Of a stretch of DNA of 64,000 nucleotides, positions 1 through 9,833 are shown piece after piece (position 1 is the first letter of the stretch; each line of letters starts with the position of its first letter). The DNA lies in assembly GCF_010974945.1 (NCBI RefSeq), contig NZ_JAAIVB010000012.1, forward strand, positions 186,001-250,000, read 5' to 3'. A model generated the notes under the pieces. It was given only the letters and a program-made list of their open reading frames with translations. It searched no databases and was not told the origin of the DNA. The DNA is from Noviherbaspirillum galbum (GTDB lineage Bacteria; Pseudomonadota; Gammaproteobacteria; Burkholderiales; Burkholderiaceae_D). The position numbers and the translations under genes are program-made.

Positions 1-1068
1 CTGCTCGACGGTCGGCTCGGTCACGTCGATCTTCTGGAAGCGCCGGGACAGCGCGTGATCCTTTTCGAACACGCCGCGGAATTCCGTGTACGTCGTCGCG
101 CCGATGCACTTCAGCTGGCCGGAGGACAGCGCCGGCTTGAGCAGGTTGGATGCATCGAGCGTGCCGCCGGACGCCGAGCCGGCACCGATGATGGTGTGGA
201 TCTCGTCGATGAACAGGATGCCGTTCGGGTTGTCCCGCAGCTGCTTGAGGACTGCCTTCAGGCGTTGCTCGAAGTCGCCGCGGTACTTGGTGCCGGCAAG
301 CAGCGCGCCCATGTCGAGCGAATACACGACGGCATTTTGCAGGACTTCGGGCACGTCGCCCTGGGTGACGCGCCAGGCCAGGCCTTCGGCGATCGCGGTC
401 TTGCCCACGCCAGCCTCGCCCACGAGCAGCGGATTGTTCTTGCGGCGGCGGCAGAGGGTCTGGATGACGCGCTCGACCTCGGACTCGCGGCCGATCAGCG
501 GATCGATCTTGCCTTCGGCGGCCATCTTGTTGAGGTTCTGCGTGAACTGATCCAGCGGGCTTTCCTTCTGCTGGCTTTCGGACTGCGCATCCTCGGCACC
601 TTCCGGCGACTTGGACGATTCTGCCTGCTGGTCCTTGCGCACGCCATGCGAGATGAAATTCACCACATCGAGGCGAGTCACACCTTGCTGGTGCAGGTAA
701 TACACGGCATGCGAATCTTTTTCACCAAAGATGGCCACCAGCACGTTGGCGCCGGTGACTTCCTTCTTGCCGTTGGAGGCCGACTGCACGTGCATGATGG
801 CGCGCTGGATCACGCGCTGGAAGCCCAGAGTGGGCTGCGTATCCACTTCGCTCGTGCCCGGCACGGTCGGCGTGTTGTCTGTAATGAAATTGGTGAGCGT
901 CTTGCGCAAGTCTTCGATGTTGACTGCGCATGCGCGTAGCACTTCCGCCGCGGACGGGTTGTCCAGCAGCGCGAGCAAGAGATGCTCGACGGTGATGAAC
1001 TCATGCCGGGCCTGGCGGGCCTCGACAAAAGCCATGTGCAAACTTACTTCAAGTTCCTGCGCAATCAT
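1..1068 (-). CDS. clpA: ATP-dependent Clp protease ATP-binding subunit ClpA (3' end outside window)
   Basis: AAA+ unfoldase that feeds substrates, including ClpS-delivered N-degron proteins, into the ClpP peptidase in the cytoplasm. The 356 visible residues begin [18 protein letters not shown] and cover the Clp N-domain (about 1-145) and the start of the first AAA module, with Walker [10 protein letters not shown] and Walker [10 protein letters not shown] followed by GAGSASGG. The frame is open to base 1, so the second AAA module and the stop lie outside the window. Its ATG overlaps the clpS stop as ATGA, which indicates translational coupling, and this start matches the conserved family N-terminus. 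Function is secure; only the truncation limits the entry. Confidence 0.96.
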   Translation of the reverse strand, partial: MIAQELEVSLHMAFVEARQARHEFITVEHLLLALLDNPSAAEVLRACAVNIEDLRKTLTNFITDNTPTVPGTSEVDTQPTLGFQRVIQRAIMHVQSASNGKKEVTGANVLVAIFGEKDSHAVYYLHQQGVTRLDVVNFISHGVRKDQQAESSKSPEGAEDAQSESQQKESPLDQFTQNLNKMAAEGKIDPLIGRESEVERVIQTLCRRRKNNPLLVGEAGVGKTAIAEGLAWRVTQGDVPEVLQNAVVYSLDMGALLAGTKYRGDFEQRLKAVLKQLRDNPNGILFIDEIHTIIGAGSASGGTLDASNLLKPALSSGQLKCIGATTYTEFRGVFEKDHALSRRFQKIDVTEPTVEQ

Positions 1069-1373
1069 GCTTCCTCCATCACGCATTGCAGGGGATGTCC
1101 TGCTTTTCGAGCGTGTGTTAAAACCAGTTCTACCTTAGTGGACGCGATATCTTTAGGATACACGCCGCACATACCTTTACCATCGCGATGAACCTTGAGC
1201 ATGATCTGCGTTGCAGTCTCACGGTCTTTGTTGAAGTACTCCTGAATGATAGCAACGACAAACTCCATGGGAGTATAGTCATCGTTCAATAACAGTACCT
1301 GATACATCGGCGGAGGCTTGAGCTTCTGCTCTTGCCTAGCAAGTACCGTACCGTTGTCATGCTGAGTTGCCAT
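1065..1373 (-). CDS. clpS: ATP-dependent Clp protease adaptor ClpS
   Basis: Small cytoplasmic adaptor (102 residues, normal length) that binds N-degron substrates and the ClpA N-domain, redirecting ClpAP specificity. The core motif [14 protein letters not shown] near residues 28-41 is characteristic, followed by the helix ending [17 protein letters not shown]. It has the usual flexible N-terminal tail, rich in Q and K. It lies directly upstream of clpA with a 4-base ATGA overlap, so the two are almost certainly cotranscribed from a promoter in the region shared with the divergent cold-shock gene. Confidence 0.97.
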   Translation of the reverse strand: MATQHDNGTVLARQEQKLKPPPMYQVLLLNDDYTPMEFVVAIIQEYFNKDRETATQIMLKVHRDGKGMCGVYPKDIASTKVELVLTHARKAGHPLQCVMEEA

Positions 1374-1703
1374 GCTTCTATTTTAGATCGTTCAACTTCG
1401 TGCGGTGCACGAAAGTAAGGGAATACCGCATTTATATTACGCCCTTTCTCGATAGGACGCAGATGATGATCAAACTCCTGAATTCAAGAAGCGCGTCGTT
1501 GTAAAACCCTTGCTTTTTGTCAAAAGGTTCACTGGCACAACCTTGACTTTTATATTTTTTGCAGGAACAATGGTCAATATTGATAAAGCGGCAGTTATGC
1601 AAAAGTCAATATGAAGTGAGCAGGTTTTAGGAGGGGGCAGCGTTACGCGGGGCTTCTTGCTTACTCGGCTCGTGTGATTGGTCATTATTTGAAAGACGCT
1701 TCT
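1374..1703. promoter_or_regulatory. Divergent clpS / cold-shock gene intergenic region with long csp leader
   Basis: These 330 bases carry no supported gene. They are more AT-rich than the flanks. On the plus strand a possible sigma-70 promoter is TTGACT (1543-1548) with AACAAT (1566-1571) at 17 bp, which would give the cold-shock gene a leader of roughly 125 bases; long structured leaders are typical of cspA-type genes. The clpS promoter must read leftward from the same region, but I could not assign its boxes with confidence. Confidence 0.4.
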
Positions 1704-1907
1704 ATGGCAACAGGTACCGTCAAGTGGTTCAACGATTCCAAAGGCTTCGGATTTATCACTCCGGATGACGGCGGTGAGGATTTGTTCGCCCACTTTTCCG
1801 CAATTCAAATGAACGGCTTCAAGACCCTGAAAGAAGGTCAAAAGGTGCAGTTCGAAGTAACGCAAGGCCCGAAAGGCAAGCAAGCTTCTAACATCATGAA
1901 TGCATAA
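1704..1907 (+). CDS. Cold-shock domain protein (CspA family)
   Basis: Single-stranded nucleic acid-binding RNA chaperone, 67 residues, one cold-shock domain. RNP1 is KGFGFIT (about residues 15-21) and the RNP2 equivalent is DLFAHF, followed by [11 protein letters not shown] and the C-terminal [10 protein letters not shown] typical of Csp proteins. An upstream in-frame start at 1674 would add ten unrelated residues; the start at [10 protein letters not shown] is the family start. The gene is monocistronic: a long leader precedes it and a strong terminator follows 37 bases after the stop. Which csp paralogue this is cannot be told from the window. Confidence 0.95.
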   Translation: MATGTVKWFNDSKGFGFITPDDGGEDLFAHFSAIQMNGFKTLKEGQKVQFEVTQGPKGKQASNIMNA

Positions 1908-1943
1908 TTCGCCCGCTGGTCTTCTGACCAGTAAGTGAACCGG

Positions 1944-1969
1944 AAACCCTGCCAGGCAGGGTTTTTTTT
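1944..1969 (+). terminator. Rho-independent terminator of the cold-shock gene
   Basis: Inverted repeat AAACCCTG / CAGGGTTT around a CCAGG loop, running into eight T residues. It lies 37 bases after the csp stop. Confidence 0.85.
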
Positions 1970-2216
1970 CGCCCCTACATCCGCCGCCCCACCCTATATC
2001 CAGTCATTGCCGCCGTATCGGGTCGCGAAGTCCGGCGCACTCATGCATCGGCCTCGGGCAAAAGTCAGGCCCCTCCCTTCGCCATGGCGTTGAGACGCAT
2101 CCGCCGGTGGAGATGGTGCCTACTCCCCATTCTTACAAGTCTTTGTAGCAATCACACATCGCGCCAGATTACACACGATGTTTTTCGGTGGGCCAAATGG
2201 CTGTAAAGTAACGTCC

Positions 2217-3572
2217 ATGAAACTTCGCCAGAAAATCATCCTCGTCGCGATCACGCCGCTCATCCTGGCGCTGATCGCCATCGCGATGGCCGTCCAGCAT
2301 CAGACAGGACTTCTGGCGCAGCAGCAGCGGGCATCGGTTGAGGCGGCCTACCTGGCGAGCAAGGAAGCCGAGCTGACGCATTATGTGTCGCTCGGCACGC
2401 GGTCGATCGCGAACCTGTATGACTCCGGCAGACAGGACGAAGCGACGCTCAATGAAGCCAAGGCCATCCTCGCCAAGTTGGATTACGGCGACGACGGCTA
2501 CTTCTTCGTTTACAACCTGCAAGGCGTCAACCTGATGCATCCGCGCCAGCCGGACCTGGTCGGCCGGGACCTTTGGGAACTGCGTGATGCCTACGGCAGC
2601 CCGACCATCCAGCGCCTCATCAACCGCGCCAAGGCGGGCGGCGGATTCGTCACGTACTACTGGGAAAAGCCGTCCACCGGCAAGGTCGCGCCAAAGCTGG
2701 GCTATGTGGTCATGCTGCCGCGCTGGGGCTGGATGCTGGGCACCGGCATCTACATGGACGACGTCGAGGCGGCCCTGGCGAAGATCGACACACAGATCTC
2801 CCGCAACATCCGCAACACCATGCTCTGGATCGCCGGCATCGCGGTCGCCGGCGCCCTGATAATCGCCCTCACCGGGCTTGCCCTTAACATCAGCGAATAC
2901 CGCGTCGCGGATGCCAAGCTGAAGGTGCTTGCCCAGCGGGTCGTGCGCTCGCAGGAAGACGAGCGCGCGCGCCTGTCGCGGGATTTGCACGATGGCATCA
3001 GCCAGTGGCTGGTATCCATCAAGCTGCAGGTGGAATCCGGCATCGCGAAGCTGACCGCCCAGGCGGACCAGCCGGAAGTGGCGCGCCGCTCGCTCGACCG
3101 TGCCGCGGTGCAACTCAACGACGTGCTTGGGGAAGTCAGGCGAATCTCCCACGACCTCCGGCCCGCCCTGCTCGACGATCTCGGCCTGGCGGCCGCGCTC
3201 GACCACCTAGTTGGCGAGTTCAGCGAGAACACCTCCATCCCCTCGCATTTCGAGGCGGAGGGCAAGGTGGACAGCTTGAGCGACGTGGCCAACACGGTGC
3301 TGTTCCGCATCGCCCAGGAGGCGCTCACGAACATCAAGCGCCACGCAAACGCGACCAGCGTGAAGGTGAAACTGGTCGGCGACAAGATTTCCGTGCAGCT
3401 CGTCATTGCCGACGATGGCGTTGGCTTCGACGTGGCAAGCATCGCCCAGCATCCCAAGCGCGGCATCGGCCTGCGAAACATGCATGAGCGCGCCGAGGCC
3501 GTCGGCGGTACGCTCAAGCTGGCTTCCTCCGCTGCCGGCACGGCCGTCGTTGCCACCTTACCCCAAATCTGA
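2217..3572 (+). CDS. Cache-domain sensor histidine kinase (NarL/UhpB type)
   Basis: Membrane sensor kinase of 451 residues. There is a membrane helix near 7-27, a periplasmic single Cache (sCache_2-like) domain at about 35-190 with DDGYFFVYNLQG and GWMLGTGIYMDD, a second helix at about 207-230, then a HisKA_3 dimerisation domain with ERARLSRDLHDGISQ (phospho-acceptor His about residue 258). The C-terminal HATPase has the N box EALTNIKRHA and ADDGVGFD with GIGLRNM. The start MKLRQKIILV is chosen over a longer frame from 2178 because it begins the membrane helix. It stops 7 bases before the response regulator, so the two form an operon. The ligand is unknown; sCache_2 domains often sense small organic acids. 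Confidence 0.9.
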   Translation: MKLRQKIILVAITPLILALIAIAMAVQHQTGLLAQQQRASVEAAYLASKEAELTHYVSLGTRSIANLYDSGRQDEATLNEAKAILAKLDYGDDGYFFVYNLQGVNLMHPRQPDLVGRDLWELRDAYGSPTIQRLINRAKAGGGFVTYYWEKPSTGKVAPKLGYVVMLPRWGWMLGTGIYMDDVEAALAKIDTQISRNIRNTMLWIAGIAVAGALIIALTGLALNISEYRVADAKLKVLAQRVVRSQEDERARLSRDLHDGISQWLVSIKLQVESGIAKLTAQADQPEVARRSLDRAAVQLNDVLGEVRRISHDLRPALLDDLGLAAALDHLVGEFSENTSIPSHFEAEGKVDSLSDVANTVLFRIAQEALTNIKRHANATSVKVKLVGDKISVQLVIADDGVGFDVASIAQHPKRGIGLRNMHERAEAVGGTLKLASSAAGTAVVATLPQI

Positions 3573-3579
3573 GTCCACC

Positions 3580-4212
3580 ATGCAAGCTCAAGCCCTCGTC
3601 CAGATCCTGCTCGTCGATGATCATCCGCTGGTACGCGACGGATTGCGCGCCCGCCTGGAAACCATTCCGCATTTCCGCGTGGTGGCGGAGGCCGCGAATG
3701 CAAACGACGCGTTGAAGCATGCTTCCGGGCAGCCGATCGATCTCGTGCTCATGGACATCAACCTCAGTGCGGGCATGAATGGCATCGAGCTGACCGGGCG
3801 CTTTCATGCCCTGTTCCCCGAGATCGCGGTTCTCATGCTCAGCATGCACGACAAGGCGGAGTACGTGATGCAGGCTATCCAGGCGGGAGCGCGCGGCTAC
3901 GTGCTGAAGGACGCGCCGGCCATGGACATCATTGCCGCCATCGACACTGTCATGTCCGGCGGCATCTATTACAGCGCGGGCCTCGCCAGGCAATTGTCCA
4001 AGCCGATGGCGCCGGCGATGCTGCTGACGCCGCGCGAACGCGAAGTGCTGCACCGGATCGCCACCGGCAAATCCAACAAGCACATCGCCCGCGAGATGGA
4101 CCTCAGCGTGCGCACCATCGAGACCCATCGCCTGAACATCAAGCGCAAGCTCGGCATCGAAGGCCAGGCCGACCTGATCCGCTTCGCGCTCGAACATACC
4201 TTGATCAAGTGA
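3580..4212 (+). CDS. LuxR/NarL-family response regulator
   Basis: Cognate regulator of the kinase just upstream, 210 residues. The receiver domain (about 7-120) has LLVDDHPLVRDG for the acidic pocket, the phospho-accepting Asp in LVLMDINL (residue 59) and the lysine in YVLKDAP. The C-terminal LuxR helix-turn-helix is LTPREREVLHRIATGKSNK followed by IAREMDLSVRTIETH. The start at 3580 (MQAQALVQ) follows the kinase stop; the longer frame from 3406 is an overlap artefact. Target genes are not evident here, and the adjacent icd gene is convergent and ends at a shared terminator. Confidence 0.93.
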   Translation: MQAQALVQILLVDDHPLVRDGLRARLETIPHFRVVAEAANANDALKHASGQPIDLVLMDINLSAGMNGIELTGRFHALFPEIAVLMLSMHDKAEYVMQAIQAGARGYVLKDAPAMDIIAAIDTVMSGGIYYSAGLARQLSKPMAPAMLLTPREREVLHRIATGKSNKHIAREMDLSVRTIETHRLNIKRKLGIEGQADLIRFALEHTLIK

Positions 4213-4230
4213 TCGGGCGACCAGAATGAA

Positions 4231-4258
4231 AAAAGGGCCGGAAGTTTCCGGCCCTTTC
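4231..4258. terminator. Bidirectional terminator between response regulator and icd
   Basis: AAAGGGCCGGAA / TTCCGGCCCTTT with a GT loop, flanked by A residues on the left and ending in the T run of the right arm. It lies between two convergent genes (stops at 4212 and 4279) and can serve both. Confidence 0.8.
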
Positions 4259-4278
4259 ATTTCAACCCGAGGGATGGC

Positions 4279-5532
<1,254 letters not shown>

Positions 5533-5638
5533 CGTGGGCTCCGGGTTGAAGGAAAGAAGGCGCAGTCCGGGTTCACTGTTGTTGTCAGCATGCAGTCCTG
5601 CGCCCGACTTGTCGGTCTTGCGAGTCAGTGTTTGAGCA

Positions 5639-5652
5639 GTCTTATATAAGAC
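5639..5652. promoter_or_regulatory. 14-bp perfect palindrome upstream of icd, candidate operator
   Basis: GTCTTATATAAGAC is self-complementary over all 14 bases. It lies about 107 bases before the icd start in the icd/rluE divergent region, in the range of promoter or upstream regulatory positions. Symmetry of this kind suggests a dimeric repressor such as a GntR-type protein; that identification is inference. Confidence 0.5.
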
Positions 5653-5818
5653 ATAAGAGCACTTTTCATATTATGCACGACTATTTTACTGGATGCCATC
5701 AATTTTACGATAGACAAGCCCATTTCCGGCTTCGGGAAAAGGCGCTCGCGGCGCGCTCCAGCCGCGGCGTTCGCATCGTGCGCAACGCGTAGAATAGGCG
5801 GAATCAAGAAAGATTCCC

Positions 5819-6376
5819 ATGCCGCTCATCCTCTTCAACAAACCCTTCGACGTCATGTGCCAGTTTTCACCGCATCCCGCGCGCGAAACGCTTGCCAGCT
5901 ACATCGACGTTCCGGGCATCTACCCTGCCGGCCGACTGGATGCGGACAGCGAAGGCCTGGTCCTGCTGACCGATGACGGCAAGCTGCAGCACCGCATCAG
6001 CCACCCAGGCCGCAAGCAAACCAAGACCTACATCGTCCAGGTGGAAGGCGAGCCATCAAGGGAATCGTTGCAGCGGTTGCGCGCGCCGCTCGACCTCGGC
6101 GACTTCGTTACCCTGCCCTGCGATGCGCGCCAGATCGAAGCGCCGGATTGGCTATGGGAACGGCAGCCGCCCATCCGGACACGCCTCAGCGTGCCCACGA
6201 GCTGGCTGGCGATCACTTTATCCGAGGGGAAGAATCGCCAAGTCAGGCGCATGACGGCCGCCGTCGGCTTGCCGACCTTGCGCCTGGTGCGGATCGCCAT
6301 CGGTCCATTTTCACTCGAAAGCCATCCTCTCTGGCCGGGAGAATGGCAAGAAGTCAGCGCCGCTGCCATTGCCTGA
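5819..6376 (+). CDS. rluE: 23S rRNA pseudouridine synthase, RluE/RsuA type
   Basis: Converts a uridine in rRNA to pseudouridine; 185 residues. It has the RsuA/RluE catalytic motif YPAGRLDADSEGLVLLTDDG with the catalytic Asp in RLD, KTYIVQVEG, and the C-terminal LSEGKNRQVRRMTAAVG. No N-terminal S4 domain is present, which fits RluE (23S U2457) rather than RsuA. The start MPLILFNKPFDV is the conserved N-terminus. It is divergent from icd. The exact target base is inferred from family architecture. Confidence 0.88.
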   Translation: MPLILFNKPFDVMCQFSPHPARETLASYIDVPGIYPAGRLDADSEGLVLLTDDGKLQHRISHPGRKQTKTYIVQVEGEPSRESLQRLRAPLDLGDFVTLPCDARQIEAPDWLWERQPPIRTRLSVPTSWLAITLSEGKNRQVRRMTAAVGLPTLRLVRIAIGPFSLESHPLWPGEWQEVSAAAIA

Positions 6377-6410
6377 CGCAGCGGATCTCGAACGTCGACG
6401 GCACAAGCCG

Positions 6411-7532
6411 CTAGAACGGCATGAATTTCAGGTCGAAGGCCCGCTCGATGAGCCACGCGGATGCCACCGCGGCGATCAGCAGCGAGCCACCCAGCAATAC
6501 GCCGCGCCGATAGAAGGCCGTGTGCCGCAGCAGGTAGGCGATTGGCAGGAATCCCGCCACGATCGCCAGCTGGCCGACTTCGACGCCAAGATTGAAGCCG
6601 ACGAGCGACAGCGCCAGGGCATCGCTCGGCAATCCGAGGTCCGAAAGAACGCTCGCGAAGCCGAAGCCATGAATCAGGCCGAACACGAAGGCCATGGCCC
6701 AGCGGCGCTCCCTGAACAGGGGAAAGATGTTGTTGAGGGCAGCGAGCACCACCGATGCGGCGATGGTCGACTCCACCAGGCGCGATGGCAGGCTGACGAA
6801 ATGCAGGCTCGCCAGAGTCAGGGTGATGGAGTGCGCAACGGTAAATGCCGTGACGATCTTCAGCACGCTCATGAACGCGGGCCGGAACGCGCCGACTGCC
6901 TCCCAGGCGTGCCCCTTGCGCAATACCACCGCCGGCAACAGCAGGGAAAGCAGGAAAAGAATGTGGTCAAAGCCGATCCAGATGTGCCAGATTCCTTCGC
7001 GCCCGTATTCCAGGAATTGCGTCAGGCGGCTCGGCCGCGTCATGGTGAATGCCTGCGACGATTTTTCCGGCGTGAACACACCTGCCGACGACGTACCCTG
7101 GTACGCGAGCCGCAGCAATCCCTTGTGTTGCGGATCGATGTCGAAGAACAGGCTGTATCGCGCCTGGAGCACCTCTACCGGAACGGGGCAGCGGGCGACG
7201 AAACGCAACACCGCATAAGCGCCGTCGGTATGGTCGTCGATCAGGTGTTCGCTGACGCTTGCCGGGCAGGATTGCCCGGCGGTTCCCAAGGCAAGACGTG
7301 ACATGGCATAGGCATCGATCTCGCCCAGCTTGGCGCGGACCTCTCCCCAGGTGATCGCGGCATCGCCATTGGCGTCGAGGCCGATGGCGAAATCCAGGTC
7401 GCGCAAGGCGATGTCCCATTGACCGCGGATTTCCTGGCCATCGACGGTCAAGGTAAGGTAGCTGTCGCTCGGCTTGTGCGCGTGGGCAAGGCCGGCGCAT
7501 AGCAGCAGGCACAGCATCAAGATGCGCATCAT
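6411..7532 (-). CDS. HupE/UreJ-family membrane protein
   Basis: Membrane protein of 373 residues. It has a signal peptide (MMRILMLCLLLCAGLAHA), an extracytoplasmic domain of about 180 residues, then a HupE/UreJ_2-like membrane domain starting near GIWHIWIGFDHILFLLSLLLP, followed by several helices with HSITLTLA and LIHGFGFASVL. The histidine-rich helices suggest metal handling, but substrate and direction are not known. The start at 7532 overlaps the stop of the TPR gene as ATGA; the longer frame from 7604 would lie inside that gene. The pair is translationally coupled. Confidence 0.78.
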   Translation of the reverse strand: MMRILMLCLLLCAGLAHAHKPSDSYLTLTVDGQEIRGQWDIALRDLDFAIGLDANGDAAITWGEVRAKLGEIDAYAMSRLALGTAGQSCPASVSEHLIDDHTDGAYAVLRFVARCPVPVEVLQARYSLFFDIDPQHKGLLRLAYQGTSSAGVFTPEKSSQAFTMTRPSRLTQFLEYGREGIWHIWIGFDHILFLLSLLLPAVVLRKGHAWEAVGAFRPAFMSVLKIVTAFTVAHSITLTLASLHFVSLPSRLVESTIAASVVLAALNNIFPLFRERRWAMAFVFGLIHGFGFASVLSDLGLPSDALALSLVGFNLGVEVGQLAIVAGFLPIAYLLRHTAFYRRGVLLGGSLLIAAVASAWLIERAFDLKFMPF

Positions 7533-8752
7533 GGCCGCTCCCCTTTCAGCTTGCGGCCCAATCCGATCAGGGTCTTGTCTTCGATATGGCTTTCCTGCAG
7601 CCACGCGAGAACCGGCGCGGCGGTGGCCGCGTCGTTCGCCGCCACGGCCGCCTCCAGGAAGACTTGCGCATCCCGCGGCTCGCGCTGCACCTTCCAGTTT
7701 TCCGCCGCGAGGGCCAGGGCCGATTTCACATCATTGTTGACTTGCAGCGCGAACCGGGATTCTTCCTGCTGGTGCACCGTGTCGCCGCGCATCTGCGCCG
7801 CCGCGTAGCGCGCGGCCAGTTCCGCTTCGCGCTGCCTGGCCGCCGGCAACTTGAGCGCATGCTCCGCCAAAACGATCCGCAGCAGCAAGACGTCGGAACG
7901 CGACTTGTCCTTGAGCAGAGCCAGGACATCGTTGTAGCGCTTTTGCTCGATGAGAAGGTCGGCATAGGCGGCCAGCAGGAAGGTATCTGAAATGCCGAGG
8001 CCGACCGCCTCCTTGAAATGCGTTTCGGCAGTAGCCAGGTCGCCCTGCCGCCAGGCGAGTTCGCCAAGCCGGATCAACACCCACATGCGCTGGGAATCTT
8101 CCTTGCCGGAAGCCTCGCGATAAGCCGCGAGAAGCGATTGGTAGGCGGGCGCGGCCCTGCCGGTCAGGCCGTCCACCATGGCTTCGCAAGCCTGTCCGAT
8201 GAGGGGATCGCCTGACTTGCGCAAGGCCGTGCAGTCGACCCTTCCCGCCGCATAGCGCGCCTGCACGATATGGATGATGGCGCGCAGCGCCCTCGCGGCG
8301 GAATTGTCGGGCTCGCGCTCCAGCACCTTGTTCAGATCATCGACCGCCCCGTCGAAGTCATGCCGGAATTGTTTCAGGCTGGCCCGCAGAACCTGGACGC
8401 TGGTAGGCGGCTGCTCAAGGGACCACCATGGGCGCAGCGCCGCTTCGGCGTAGCCCAGGTAGCGCGGATCGCCTTCCTCGCCGACCAGCTCGTAGTAACG
8501 CCGGGCCAGCTTGACGGCGACATCGAGATTTTGCGGGTCCTTCTGCAGCGCGCGGCGCAAGGCGGACATCTCGCGGGCGACCGGATCGTTTGCCCGGAAT
8601 GGCAGGCGCTCGAGCACCTGGTCGTCGGAGGCAGGCGCATGGGGCGCGGCCCCGGCCTGGCAGGCCACGGCCAATGCGGAGGCGGACAAGAGAAGACGAA
8701 GGCGAGAGGTAGGCAAGCAGTCGAGCAAGCGGAATCCTTGGTAATGTGGCAA
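7529..8752 (-). CDS. Secreted TPR-repeat protein
   Basis: Protein of 407 residues with an N-terminal signal-like segment (RLRLLLSASALAVACQAGA) and repeated tetratricopeptide helices, for example RALQKDPQNLDVAVKLARRY, LNKVLEREPDNSAARALRAI and AETHFKEAVGLG. TPR repeats mediate protein contacts and no catalytic domain is seen. It is cotranscribed with the downstream HupE/UreJ-family gene (4-base overlap), suggesting a shared envelope role, possibly metal uptake or membrane assembly. The cysteine in ACQAG is not in a good lipobox. Function is otherwise unknown. Confidence 0.75.
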   Translation of the reverse strand: MPHYQGFRLLDCLPTSRLRLLLSASALAVACQAGAAPHAPASDDQVLERLPFRANDPVAREMSALRRALQKDPQNLDVAVKLARRYYELVGEEGDPRYLGYAEAALRPWWSLEQPPTSVQVLRASLKQFRHDFDGAVDDLNKVLEREPDNSAARALRAIIHIVQARYAAGRVDCTALRKSGDPLIGQACEAMVDGLTGRAAPAYQSLLAAYREASGKEDSQRMWVLIRLGELAWRQGDLATAETHFKEAVGLGISDTFLLAAYADLLIEQKRYNDVLALLKDKSRSDVLLLRIVLAEHALKLPAARQREAELAARYAAAQMRGDTVHQQEESRFALQVNNDVKSALALAAENWKVQREPRDAQVFLEAAVAANDAATAAPVLAWLQESHIEDKTLIGLGRKLKGERP

Positions 8753-8895
8753 AGATGGCAGGCAATCAAGGCCATGTAATTTACCTCAGGACAGGAATGC
8801 CTGCAGGACGACCCAAAGTGTCCTGAATGAAAAACATGTCAACCGGAATTCTTGTTTTTCGTTAATCGCCTTGATTCGGAAGAATCGTCGACTTC

Positions 8896-8909
8896 ATTAA
8901 CATGTTAAT
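8896..8909. repeat. 14-bp perfect palindrome in the leader of the Asr-like gene
   Basis: ATTAACATGTTAAT is fully self-complementary and ends 16 bases before the start codon at 8926, just before the AAGAGGG ribosome-binding site. It could be an operator or a small mRNA hairpin over the binding site. Confidence 0.4.
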
Positions 8910-8925
8910 AAAAGAGGGTATAACA

Positions 8926-9144
8926 ATGAACAAACTGATCGCTGCTCTGGTCGCCGGCCTTTTCGTCACTTCCTCCTTCGCAGCCAGCCACGCCGCTGCT
9001 CCTGCCATGCCGGCAGCCCCGGCCGCAGCGCCCGCTGCCGCTTCCGCATCGGCTTCCGCCGATGCTGCCGCTCCCAAGGCAAAGAAAGCCAAGAAGAGCA
9101 AGAAGGCCAAGAAAGCCGCTGCTTCCGCCGAAGCTTCCAAGTAA
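8926..9144 (+). CDS. Small secreted Ala/Lys-rich protein (Asr-like composition)
   Basis: Precursor of 72 residues: signal peptide MNKLIAALVAGLFVTSSFA, then an Ala/Pro/Ser-rich stretch and a lysine-rich tail with KAKKAKKSKKAKKAA. Composition resembles acid-shock (Asr) proteins and lysine-rich histone-like tails; the signal peptide favours an envelope location. The start at 8926 follows AAGAGGG and begins the signal peptide; a frame from 8902 would add eight residues. A strong terminator follows within 20 bases, so it is a single-gene unit. Function is not known from sequence. Confidence 0.72.
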   Translation: MNKLIAALVAGLFVTSSFAASHAAAPAMPAAPAAAPAAASASASADAAAPKAKKAKKSKKAKKAAASAEASK

Positions 9145-9160
9145 TACCGGATTGAATGTA

Positions 9161-9190
9161 AAAAAGGGCAGGTTGAAACCTGCCCTTTTT
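9161..9190 (+). terminator. Terminator of the Asr-like gene
   Basis: Perfect inverted repeat AAAAAGGGCAGGTT / AACCTGCCCTTTTT with a GA loop and a terminal T run, 16 bases after the stop at 9144. Confidence 0.88.
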
Positions 9191-9238
9191 ATTTGTACTC
9201 TCGCTGTTTTACATTCCGATTCCGCATCGTTTCCGTCC

Positions 9239-9691
9239 ATGCGTCCATCACGCCATTTCATTGCACTCTTCCTTGCCGCGTCTGCCATGATGCTCGGGGC
9301 CGGGCAGGCTGCAGCGCAGCAACCAACCAATTTCCCGGTCATTTCCCTGAACGCCGGCATCCATGTCATCCGTGCCGAAGTCGCCGCGCGCGATGCCGAG
9401 CGCCAGCAAGGATTGATGTATCGGGAAAAAATGGGACCCAACGAGGGCATGGTATTTCTGTTCGGCGAACCCGCCGGGGTCTGCATGTGGATGAAAAATA
9501 CCCTGATCCCGCTTTCCGTGGCCTTCCTGGACGAGGCGGGAAAGATCGTCAATATCGAGGACATGAAGCCGCAGACAACCGATTCCCATTGCGCAAAGAA
9601 ACCGGTACGGTATGCGCTGGAAATGAACCAGGGATGGTTCCGGCAAAAAAACATCAAGCCGGGCATGGTCATCGACGGTTTGCCTCGCTGA
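9239..9691 (+). CDS. DUF192 family exported protein
   Basis: Exported protein of 150 residues. The signal peptide is RHFIALFLAASAMMLGAGQAAA, followed by a compact DUF192 (COG1430) domain: VARDAERQQGLMYREKMGP, GVCMWMKNTLIPLSVAF and IDGLPR near the end. The DUF192 fold is small and of unknown biochemical role. The start at 9239 begins the signal peptide; the longer frame from 9062 overlaps the preceding gene and terminator. It is a single gene with no clear partners, since rpsT downstream is convergent. Confidence 0.85.
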   Translation: MRPSRHFIALFLAASAMMLGAGQAAAQQPTNFPVISLNAGIHVIRAEVAARDAERQQGLMYREKMGPNEGMVFLFGEPAGVCMWMKNTLIPLSVAFLDEAGKIVNIEDMKPQTTDSHCAKKPVRYALEMNQGWFRQKNIKPGMVIDGLPR

Positions 9692-9758
9692 CCCTTTGGG
9701 TGGTTGAAAACCGATGGCCTTGTGATATGCAAGGCTACCCCTCAGAATTCAGGACGAC

Positions 9759-9796
9759 AAAAACCCGCGCAACCTTATCAGGTTACGCGGGTTCAA
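9759..9796 (-). terminator. Terminator of rpsT
   Basis: Inverted repeat AACCCGCGCAACCT / AGGTTACGCGGGTT (one mismatch) with a TATC loop. On the minus strand it runs into GGGTTTTTG, 38 bases beyond the rpsT stop. Confidence 0.8.
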
Positions 9797-9833
9797 TCCG
9801 ACTTCGTCCGGCCTTGGGCCGGAAAGAGAATGC

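Noticed and set aside
1533-1548. TGGCAC followed by TTGAC, a possible sigma-54 promoter
   Set aside because: The spacing is one base short of the -24/-12 geometry and the GC of the -12 element is missing.
1470-1883. Minus-strand frame of 137 codons over the cold-shock gene
   Set aside because: Antisense to csp, no ribosome-binding site and no family similarity.
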